Assembly (NCBI RefSeq): GCF_029960785.1
Contig: NZ_JASBQE010000013.1
Location: 118,880-182,879 of the forward strand
Direction: 5' to 3'
Length of the DNA stretch: 64,000 nucleotides
Source of the DNA: Polyangium sp. 15x6
Lineage (GTDB): Bacteria > Myxococcota_A > Polyangia > Polyangiales > Polyangiaceae
In this document: positions 57,739 through 64,000 of the stretch, in pieces
Layout of the letters: each line of letters begins with the position of its first letter
How positions within the stretch are numbered: the first letter of the stretch is position 1
Program-made: the position numbers and the translations under genes
Notes under the pieces: model-generated
Database searches by the model: none
What the model was told of the DNA's origin: nothing
What the model saw: the letters and a program-made list of their open reading frames with translations, nothing else

Positions 57739-58332
57739 TCCGATGGGCGGGCCGGCCGGCGCGCGCGGGACGAGGCCGTGGATCAAAAGCTCGAGCGCCC
57801 GCGCCATCCGCCGCTCTCGCGCGCGGCCCGACCCGTCGTCCGCGAGGACGGCCGACAGCATGGCGAGCACGTCGATCACGTCGGCGAGGGTGAGGTCGTC
57901 GCGGACCAGCCCCGCCGCGCGCGCGCGCGAGAGCGGCACCGTGAGCAGCCGCGTCACCCGGGGCACGAGGGCCTGGAGCGCGGGCTCGCCCGGTCCGCGC
58001 AGCAGGGCGGGCACCAATGCGTGGGTCTCGGTGTGCCTTTCGACGATGGCCGAGAGCAGCTTCATGAAGGCGTCGGGGCAGTCGCCGTGCTCGCGGGCGA
58101 GCGCCTCGAGCACGCCGAGATCATCCTCGACGATCGCGGCGCCGAGCGCGTATCGGTCCGGGAAGTTCCGATAGAGCGTCGCTCGCCCGACGCCGGCGTG
58201 GCGCGCGATCGCGTCGAACGGCGCGTCGAAGCCGGCCGACGCGTACACCTCGCGCGCGGCGGCGACGATCCGCGCGCGGTTCTCCTCGGCGTCTTTCCGG
58301 CGCGCCGGTCTTTTTTCCGTGGGGCTTTCCAC
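57724..58332 (-). CDS. TetR family transcriptional repressor
   Basis: A 202-residue TetR regulator from GTG 58332. The N-terminal helix-turn-helix is ARIVAAAREVYASAGFDAPF with HAGVGRATLYRNFPDRYAL. The C-terminal ligand domain is unassigned. It is divergent from the coq4-like/P450/GST genes, and a perfect 9-bp inverted repeat overlaps their promoter. A TAGAGT hexamer six bases before its GTG suggests a near-leaderless transcript under the same operator, so autoregulation is likely. Confidence 0.92.
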   Translation of the reverse strand: MESPTEKRPARRKDAEENRARIVAAAREVYASAGFDAPFDAIARHAGVGRATLYRNFPDRYALGAAIVEDDLGVLEALAREHGDCPDAFMKLLSAIVERHTETHALVPALLRGPGEPALQALVPRVTRLLTVPLSRARAAGLVRDDLTLADVIDVLAMLSAVLADDGSGRARERRMARALELLIHGLVPRAPAGPPIGSPRT

Positions 58333-58355
58333 CGCGCGACTCTACCCCGGAGCCG

Positions 58356-58377
58356 AAGTGGACACCACTGTCCACTT
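58356..58377. promoter_or_regulatory. TetR operator: 9-bp inverted repeat
   Basis: AAGTGGACA-CCAC-TGTCCACTT, a perfect 9-bp inverted repeat around a 4-bp spacer, in the 109-bp divergent region. It covers the -35 and spacer of the promoter at 58359-58387. Binding by the TetR protein would block both directions. Confidence 0.75.
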
Positions 58378-58387
58378 TTGATATGCT
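58359..58387 (+). promoter_or_regulatory. Promoter for coq4-like/P450/GST genes
   Basis: TGGACA (58359-58364), 17-base spacer, TATGCT (58382-58387): a close match to -35/-10 consensus. It overlaps the operator, and an AAGGAG site precedes the ATG at 58442. Confidence 0.65.
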
Positions 58388-58441
58388 CGAGCCACGAGCG
58401 CCGGAAGCCAGAGGGCTGCTCGCCGCCGTAAGGAGTGCTTC

Positions 58442-59119
58442 ATGAGTGACGACACGCTGCCGACCTTGCCCGCGAACGCGTCGATCTTCACCCGCATCCG
58501 CCTGGCCGTCCACGCGCTCGGCGTCCTGGCCAATGAACCTGGGCACACGTACTACGGCCCGCTGGTGAACGCGTGCCTCGACAGCGAGACGTACGCGAAG
58601 CTGGCCGAGGCGTGGCGCGAGATTCCCGAGACCCGCCGGCTGCTCGACGAGCGCCCGACGCTGCAAGGCCGCGAGCTCGACCTCGACGCCCTCGCGCGCC
58701 TGCCGGAAGGCACGCTCGGCCACGAGTTCGTGCGCTACTTCCGCGACAACGGCATCGAGCCGTTCGTCACCACGTTCCCCGTCTCGAGCGACGTCGATTA
58801 CCTCAGCAAACGTTATCGCGAGACGCACGACCTGTTTCACCTGATCACCGGTTATGGGACCGACGAGCCCGGCGAGATGGAACTGCAGGCGTTCGTGCTC
58901 GGCAACCTCGGCGTCCGCCAGGCGGTGCTGATCCTGGCGTATTCGGTCCCGCGACAGCTCCAGCGGTCGGGATTCAAGGATTTCGCAGCGTACCTCGGCC
59001 GATTGCGCGCGGCTTATTCCCGCGGCCGTCACTCGCGTGAGCTGCTCAGCGTGAACTACGAGAAGCTGTGGGAACAGCCGGTGTCGACGCTGACCGGCCT
59101 TTTGTGCGCCCCTGCGTGA
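58442..59119 (+). CDS. Coq4 family protein
   Basis: A 225-residue Coq4-like protein. It keeps the zinc motif H129-D130-x-x-H133-x11-E145 (ETHDLFHLITGYGTDEPGEM) and the family block LPEGTLGHEFVRYF. COQ4 acts on ubiquinone precursors (removal of C1 carboxyl in eukaryotes), but many bacterial homologues sit in other operons. Here it is first of a unit with a P450 and a GST, so it may serve a different hydrophobic substrate. Confidence 0.88.
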   Translation: MSDDTLPTLPANASIFTRIRLAVHALGVLANEPGHTYYGPLVNACLDSETYAKLAEAWREIPETRRLLDERPTLQGRELDLDALARLPEGTLGHEFVRYFRDNGIEPFVTTFPVSSDVDYLSKRYRETHDLFHLITGYGTDEPGEMELQAFVLGNLGVRQAVLILAYSVPRQLQRSGFKDFAAYLGRLRAAYSRGRHSRELLSVNYEKLWEQPVSTLTGLLCAPA

Positions 59120-59129
59120 GGACCTGAGC

Positions 59130-60515
59130 ATGCGGCCCCCCGGTCCCGGTCTCTTGCAGTTCATCCACGGCGTTCGCACCCTCGGGTTCCTCGACTTCGT
59201 GGGGAAGCAGTGGCGCGAGCACGGTGACGTGTTCCAGGTGCGCATCGGCCGGCGAACGCTCGTCTTCGCGATGCACCCCGACGCGGTGGAGCGCGTCAAC
59301 ATCAGCCATCGGCAGAACTACGAGAAGCTCGGCAGCTACGACGGGGTGCGGAAGTACCTGATCGGCAATGGCATCGTCGCGAGCAACGGGGATCTCTGGC
59401 GTCGGCAGCGCAGGTTGATGGCGCCCTTCTACACACCGAAGGGCGTTCAAGCTCATGCGGATCTGATGATTCGCGACGCCGCGCGCCTCGTGGAGCGCTG
59501 GGAGGCGCTCGCCAGCAAGGGCACCGAGGTGGAGATCGCCGAGGAAATGACGTTCGTCACGGCCTCGATCATCCTGAAGGCGATGTTCAGCACCGAGACG
59601 ATGGAATCGATCCACCAGATGAAGGACGCGGTGGAGACGATGCTCTCCTTCGTCAACGACCGGATGGCGGGCCCGGCGCTCCCCGAATGGCTGCCCACCT
59701 CGAAGAATCGCAAATACCTCGCGGCGCGGGAGCGAGTGCATCGCTCGATCCGCGCGCTCATCGCGCAAAGGCGCGGCACCGACGAGGCGTCATGGCCCGA
59801 CGACCTGCTCTCGCGGCTGATGAAGGCGCGCGACGAGGAGACAGGGCAGGCGATGTCGGAGAGCCTGCTGCGCGACGAGTCGATCACCACCTTCTTCGCG
59901 GGTCACGAGACCACCGCGCGCACCATGACGTTCGCCTGGTACGCGCTTTCGACGAACCCGAAGGTGACCGAGCGCCTGCACGAGGAGCTCGATCGCGTGC
60001 TCGGCGGACGGACGCCGACCGCCGACGAATTGCGGCAGCTCCCGTACACGCTGCAGGTCGTCAAGGAGGTGCTGCGGCTCTACCCGGCGGCGCCATTTTA
60101 CGTGCGCGATGCCGTCGCCGCCGATCGGATCGCCGGCTTCGACGTGCCCGCGGGCGCGGCGGTGATGCTGTCGCCGTACTACACGCACCGGCATCCAGAG
60201 TTCTGGGAAAACCCCGAGGTGTTCGATCCCGATCGCTGGACGCGCGAGCGAGAGGCCGCACGTCACGGCTACGCATACCACCCGTTCGCCCTCGGTCAGC
60301 GCATCTGCATCGGCAACAACTTCTCGCTGCTCGAGAGCCACCTGCTTCTGGCGATGCTCGCGCAGCGCTTCACGCCTCGATTGCGCGCCGGCTTCGAGCC
60401 GCGCTGGACGATGCAGGGCACGCTGGGCATCGCCAATGGGCTGCCGATGGTCATCACGCCGCGCGTGTGCCGCAGAGAGGACCGCGTGGGTGACCTCTGC
60501 GGGCAGTCCGGGTAA
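59130..60515 (+). CDS. Cytochrome P450
   Basis: A 461-residue P450 monooxygenase. Full signature: I-helix TTFFAGHETTART, ExxR EVLRLYP, PERF-like region FDPDRWTRE, and heme loop FALGQRICIGNN with axial Cys. Lengths and motifs are like fatty-acid/steroid-type P450s. It needs external electron donors, since none is encoded next to it. ATG follows a GAGG site overlapping the coq4-like stop. Substrate unknown. Confidence 0.95.
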   Translation: MRPPGPGLLQFIHGVRTLGFLDFVGKQWREHGDVFQVRIGRRTLVFAMHPDAVERVNISHRQNYEKLGSYDGVRKYLIGNGIVASNGDLWRRQRRLMAPFYTPKGVQAHADLMIRDAARLVERWEALASKGTEVEIAEEMTFVTASIILKAMFSTETMESIHQMKDAVETMLSFVNDRMAGPALPEWLPTSKNRKYLAARERVHRSIRALIAQRRGTDEASWPDDLLSRLMKARDEETGQAMSESLLRDESITTFFAGHETTARTMTFAWYALSTNPKVTERLHEELDRVLGGRTPTADELRQLPYTLQVVKEVLRLYPAAPFYVRDAVAADRIAGFDVPAGAAVMLSPYYTHRHPEFWENPEVFDPDRWTREREAARHGYAYHPFALGQRICIGNNFSLLESHLLLAMLAQRFTPRLRAGFEPRWTMQGTLGIANGLPMVITPRVCRREDRVGDLCGQSG

Positions 60516-60524
60516 ACTCCCGGC

Positions 60525-61208
60525 GTGTACACCCTTTACATCGCCAACAAGAACTACTCGTCCTGGTCGCTTCGGCCGTGGATCCTCCTCCTGGAAGCAG
60601 GCATTCCCTTCGAGGAGCGTTTGCTCCGGTTCGGCGACGAGGCCGCGTGGGCGCCGTTCCGCGCGATGACGCCGGCCGGGAAAGTGCCGACGCTCCTCGA
60701 CGGCGGTCGCGTGGTGTGGGATTCGCTCGCCATCGCGGAATACCTCGCCGAAAGGCATCCGGGCGTGTGGCCGCGCGACGAAGCCGCCCGCGCCTGGGCG
60801 CGCTCCGCGGCCGCGGAGATGCACGCGGGATTCGGGGTGCTGCGCGAGAAATGCAGCATGAACATCGGCATTCGCGTGCGCTTGCACGAGACGCCGCCCG
60901 CGCTCTCGCGCGACGTGGCGCGGATCTCGGCGTTATGGACGGAGGGGCTCGAGCGCTTCGGTGGGCCGTTCCTCGCCGGGGACACGTTCACGGCGGTCGA
61001 CGCCTTCTTCGCGCCCGTGGTGTTCCGCTGGCAGACGTACGGGCTACGGCTCGGGGAGGCGGCCACGGCCTACGCGACGCGGATGCTGGAGCGCCCGTCG
61101 ATGCGCCGGTGGTACGACGAAGGGATCGCCGAGACCTTCCGCGACACGCAGCACGACGTCGAGTGCCGCGCCGCCGGCGAGTGGACCGCGGATTTCAGGG
61201 CGAGCTGA
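60525..61208 (+). CDS. Glutathione S-transferase family protein
   Basis: A 227-residue cytosolic GST starting at GTG 60525, nine bases after the P450 stop. N-terminal thioredoxin-fold: LYIANKNYSSWSLRPWILLL with active-site Ser region; MTPAGKVPTLLDGG with cis-Pro; and DSLAIAEYLAERHP. Helical C-terminal domain with FLAGDTFTAVDAFFAPV. Could conjugate or isomerise a P450 product. Confidence 0.92.
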   Translation: MYTLYIANKNYSSWSLRPWILLLEAGIPFEERLLRFGDEAAWAPFRAMTPAGKVPTLLDGGRVVWDSLAIAEYLAERHPGVWPRDEAARAWARSAAAEMHAGFGVLREKCSMNIGIRVRLHETPPALSRDVARISALWTEGLERFGGPFLAGDTFTAVDAFFAPVVFRWQTYGLRLGEAATAYATRMLERPSMRRWYDEGIAETFRDTQHDVECRAAGEWTADFRAS

Positions 61209-61212
61209 GCGC

Positions 61213-62115
61213 TCACGCGATCCGATGCAGCAGCGGCTCGCCGCGGAGAAGGCGGTGGACGTTGCCCGCGACGATGTCCGCGATCCGCGCGAACGCCTCC
61301 TCCGTCGAGCCGGCGACGTGCGGCAGGACGACGACGTCGTCCCGACGGTAAAGCGGATCCACCGGATCCCACGGCTCTTCCCAGAATACGTCGAGCCCCG
61401 CGCCGCCGAGCCTGCCCGTCTCCAGGGCGTGCAAGAGCGCGTCTCGATCGACGATGGGGCCCCGCGCGACGTTGACGAGCAGGGCCCCGGGCTTCACGCG
61501 CGAGAGAAACGCCTCGCCGACGAGGCCCCGCGTCTTCGGCGTGAGCGGGCAATGGATGCTGATCACGTCGGCGCGGGCCGCGAGATCGAGGACGTCCTCG
61601 GGGGACGTGGTGCTGCGCGCGGCGAGGATACGCATGCCGAGGGCCTCGGCGATGCGGGCGAGCGCCGCGCCGGAGCGGCCGAGGCCGAGGATGCCGAGCG
61701 TGCGGCCCGCGAGCTCGATGCCGAGCGGCGCGCCGATGGAGCGCTCGGCGAAGGCGCGGCTCGCGCGGGGGAAGCGGCGCGCGAGGGCGAGGATCAGGAA
61801 GAGCGCGGCCTCGGCGACCGATTGTCCGTTCGTGCCGGGCGCGTTGCACACGGGGACGCCCCGGGCGCGCGCGGCCGCGAGGTCGATGCCCTCGGTGCCG
61901 ACGGCCGGCTGCTGGATGAGGCGCAGATTGCGCGGCGCGGCAATGACGTCGGCGTCGAGGCGGGCGTTCGAGGGCAAGAGGACGTCGGCGTCCTCGACCT
62001 GGCCCGCGAGCGGCAGGCCCGGGTCCCACGAGCGGAGCGTGACGCCGAGGGGCAGCCGCGCGCGGATGGCGTCGACGATGGGGAACCAGCCCGTGCCGCA
62101 GAAGACGATGTGCAC
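61213..62115 (-). CDS. D-isomer-specific 2-hydroxyacid dehydrogenase
   Basis: A 300-residue NAD(P)-dependent dehydrogenase from GTG 62115. Nucleotide motif LGILGLGRSGAALARIAEAL, ARGPIVDRDALLHALETGRL with the catalytic Arg region, DVFWEEP with Glu, and LPHVAGST with the catalytic His. Substrate specificity (hydroxypyruvate, D-lactate, phosphoglycerate) is not resolvable. Convergent with the GST gene. Confidence 0.92.
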   Translation of the reverse strand: MHIVFCGTGWFPIVDAIRARLPLGVTLRSWDPGLPLAGQVEDADVLLPSNARLDADVIAAPRNLRLIQQPAVGTEGIDLAAARARGVPVCNAPGTNGQSVAEAALFLILALARRFPRASRAFAERSIGAPLGIELAGRTLGILGLGRSGAALARIAEALGMRILAARSTTSPEDVLDLAARADVISIHCPLTPKTRGLVGEAFLSRVKPGALLVNVARGPIVDRDALLHALETGRLGGAGLDVFWEEPWDPVDPLYRRDDVVVLPHVAGSTEEAFARIADIVAGNVHRLLRGEPLLHRIA

Positions 62116-62296
62116 GGGGGACCGTTACCGCCGTCGAGGCGCCCGTGCACGCGCGGAGGCGTGCCCCGTCGTCCGGGGCGGTCTTCGTGCCGCCTGACGT
62201 GTGTGGAAAAAGATACAGGTTTTCCGTTCGTCGGCTGGTCGGGCTCGTGGGCTCGATGCGCAACCTTTTGCCGGTTCGACGTCGGTTTCCGTTAGC

Positions 62297-63841
62297 ATGG
62301 TCGATCGTATGGATCTGGCTCCGGGCTCAATCATCGCGGGACGGTACCGGGTCGACGCGCGTGTCGGCGCGGGCGGCATGGGCGAGGTGTGGGCCGGTGA
62401 GCACCTCGCGATCGGCATGAAAGTGGCGATCAAGACGCTGCTCGCCGCCGCTGCCTACGATCGCGAGGTGGTCGCGCGTTTCCGCCGCGAGGCGAACCTG
62501 CTCGGCCGCATCCGGAGCGATCACGTCGCGCGTGTCGTCGACTTCGTCGAGGATCCGACCGTCGGACTCGTGCTCGTCATGGAGTACATCGAGGGCCAGC
62601 CGCTCTCGAAGGTGCTGCAGCAGCGAAGGCTCTCCGTCGAGGAGGCGATCGACGTGGGTTGTCACGTGGTCGACGCGCTCGGCGATCTGCACCGCGCGCA
62701 CGTCATCCACCGCGACATGAAGCCCGGCAACATCATGATGGAGCCGCAGCCGAACGGCAGGACGCGCGCGATCATCGTCGACTTCGGCATGGGCCGCATC
62801 GAGTCCGGCGCAGGCGAGGATCTCGAACAGACGAACCTGACGCGCGCGGACATGGCGCTCGGGACGCTCGAGTACATGGCGCCCGAGCAGATCCTGAACT
62901 CGCGTGACGTGACGGCGGCCTCGGATCTCTACGCAGTCGGAGCGATGCTCTACCGCGCGATCGCGGGGCGTCACATCTTCGGCGACGCGCAAGACGCGGA
63001 GCTGGCGCGCGCCAAGCTGATGACGGACGCCCCGCCGCTGCAGACAGGGCGAAACGATCGGATCTCGCAAGGGTTCGTCAACGTGGTGATGCGCGCGGTC
63101 CAGCGCCGGCCGCAGACGCGCTACCAGAAGGCCGAGGACATGCTGAACGAGCTGCGCGCGCTGCAAGACGCGGTGCGCGCGGCGGCCTTCGAGAGCAGCG
63201 CGGCGCGGCACCTGCTCGGGCCGGCGAGCATCCCGAACGCACGGCAATCGCAGACGTCGTATCCGGGATATGCCGCGACGCAGACGCCGCTGCCGTACGC
63301 GCAGCAGCAACAGCCGATGCAAGCGCAGCAAGCGATGATGCCGGCGCAGGACCGTCCGTCGATGCCGGGCGGGCCGATCTCGCGGCCGAGCGGGAGCGGC
63401 GCCGCGCCGATCTCCGTGCCCGTTGCCGCGCAGCGCCGTGGCATGTCACCCGCGGCCGTGGTGGGACTCGTGTTCCTCGCGCTCGCAGCAGGCGTGGGCG
63501 GAGCCGCCTGGTTTTTCCTGAACACGAGGCCCCCCGAGCCAGCCGTTTCCCCGGTGACCACCCCGCCGCCGCAAGCGCCCCTGCCGAGCGCAGCCCCCGC
63601 GTCGACGCAGCAAGCACCCGCGCCGACGCCATCCGCGGCCGCGCCGACGCCAGGCGCCGAAGGCGATGGCCTCGACGTCGAGCCCGCCGCAACCGCGCCG
63701 CAGCAGGCGCCGAGCCAGAAGCCAGCGACGCTTGGAAGCGGCGCATCTTCCGCAAAGCCGTTCGGCACGTTGGGCACGGGCACCACGAAGGCGCCCGCGT
63801 CGACAGCCACGGCGCCGAACGTCGGCAAGATCAACTTCTGA
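62297..63841 (+). CDS. Hanks-type Ser/Thr protein kinase with transmembrane helix
   Basis: A 514-residue kinase. Gly loop VGAGGMGEVW, VAIKTLL lysine, HRDMKPGNIMM catalytic loop, VDFGMGR and GTLEYMAPEQ. A Gln/Pro-rich juxtamembrane linker (PYAQQQQPMQAQQAMMP) leads to one transmembrane helix (AAVVGLVFLALAAGVGGAAW) and a Pro/Ala-rich external tail with no recognisable sensor. Start ATG 62297 or 62309. A TTGCCG-N17-GTTAGC promoter-like pair directly abuts the start. Confidence 0.93.
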   Translation: MVDRMDLAPGSIIAGRYRVDARVGAGGMGEVWAGEHLAIGMKVAIKTLLAAAAYDREVVARFRREANLLGRIRSDHVARVVDFVEDPTVGLVLVMEYIEGQPLSKVLQQRRLSVEEAIDVGCHVVDALGDLHRAHVIHRDMKPGNIMMEPQPNGRTRAIIVDFGMGRIESGAGEDLEQTNLTRADMALGTLEYMAPEQILNSRDVTAASDLYAVGAMLYRAIAGRHIFGDAQDAELARAKLMTDAPPLQTGRNDRISQGFVNVVMRAVQRRPQTRYQKAEDMLNELRALQDAVRAAAFESSAARHLLGPASIPNARQSQTSYPGYAATQTPLPYAQQQQPMQAQQAMMPAQDRPSMPGGPISRPSGSGAAPISVPVAAQRRGMSPAAVVGLVFLALAAGVGGAAWFFLNTRPPEPAVSPVTTPPPQAPLPSAAPASTQQAPAPTPSAAAPTPGAEGDGLDVEPAATAPQQAPSQKPATLGSGASSAKPFGTLGTGTTKAPASTATAPNVGKINF

Positions 63842-64000
63842 GAGAGGCTCGACAGGAGCGCCGCGCCGGGGCTCTGCCCCGGACCCCGCGGGGGCTGTCC
63901 GCCCCTCGACCCGGACCAGGGCAAGCCCTGGACTCGGGGTGGAAGAACTGCGCTCCGCGCAGTTCTTCCAACGGGCCCGTGACAAGACCAGGGACAGCGT
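63842..64000. repeat. Non-coding end with three hairpins
   Basis: Hairpins: CCGGGGC-TCT-GCCCCGG (63866-63882), CCAGGGC-AA-GCCCTGG (63916-63931), and TGGAAGAACTGCGC-TCC-GCGCAGTTCTTCCA (63940-63970, 14-bp stem). CCCCGCGGGG is self-complementary at 63884-63893. The last may terminate the kinase transcript but lacks a T-run. The first matches a GC-rich palindrome type common in high-GC proteobacteria. Confidence 0.65.

Overview
The window is about 70% G+C and almost fully coding. It looks like chromosome of a large-genome, predatory-type myxobacterium, most likely a Polyangiales relative of Polyangium or Sorangium. The evidence is the density of lipobox secreted proteins with Gly-Gly-X tethers and Cys-rich repeats, the Hanks-type kinases with a C-terminal membrane helix and Pro/Ala-rich tail, an XylR-type sigma-54 activator, and the T6SS genes. 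The taxonomic call is inference. I recognise no rRNA, tRNA, CRISPR array, transposase or phage gene.

Layout. 1-2.9 kb (minus): sulfate ABC importer genes cysP-cysT-cysW, running off the left edge. 3-6.3 kb: a cyanophycinase-like S51 lipoprotein convergent with a secreted alpha/beta hydrolase. 6.4-9.6 kb: WrbA-type quinone reductase and pirin, divergent from a V4R/sigma-54 activator, with a candidate sigma-54 promoter between them. 9.6-16.7 kb: a Cys-rich lipoprotein, a kinase overlapping a PEGA-like protein, a very large Cys-repeat/Gly-rich lipoprotein, and a small lipoprotein. 16.7-20 kb (minus): ferredoxin reductase, MerR regulator and a ferritin-like diiron protein, which look like one oxygenase unit. 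20-27.5 kb: an unknown protein, an M28 peptidase, a CocE-type hydrolase and an OPT transporter. 27.5-37.3 kb: RNase II/R, amphi-Trp protein, an orphan nucleotidyltransferase, an MFS exporter, two tandem paralogous secreted proteins, an esterase with an EF-hand loop, and a DUF4145 protein.

37.4-48 kb (minus): an orphan T6SS effector island. In transcription order it holds VgrG, a split-PAAR protein, a DUF4123 adaptor, a lipase, a 170-aa protein, a second VgrG with a 215-residue C-terminal extension, a Tsi6-like immunity candidate, a beta-propeller and a DcrB/Eag-like protein. No tssA-M structural genes are present, so the baseplate and sheath must be encoded elsewhere.

48-57.7 kb: a YkgJ-type cysteine-cluster protein, a beta-helix lipoprotein, a 1225-aa IPT/NHL lipoprotein, an NAD-dependent epimerase divergent from a LysR regulator, an unknown protein, and a PP2C-fold protein lacking key metal-binding residues. 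57.7-61.2 kb: a TetR gene divergent from coq4-like, cytochrome P450 and GST genes, with a perfect inverted repeat over the promoter. 61.2-64 kb: a 2-hydroxyacid dehydrogenase and a second Ser/Thr kinase, then hairpin-rich non-coding DNA.

The strongest leads are the VgrG-toxin/Tsi6-like pair and split-PAAR protein, the TetR-controlled P450/Coq4 unit, the sigma-54 pirin/WrbA switch, the diiron oxygenase unit, the degenerate PP2C protein, and several palindromic repeats.
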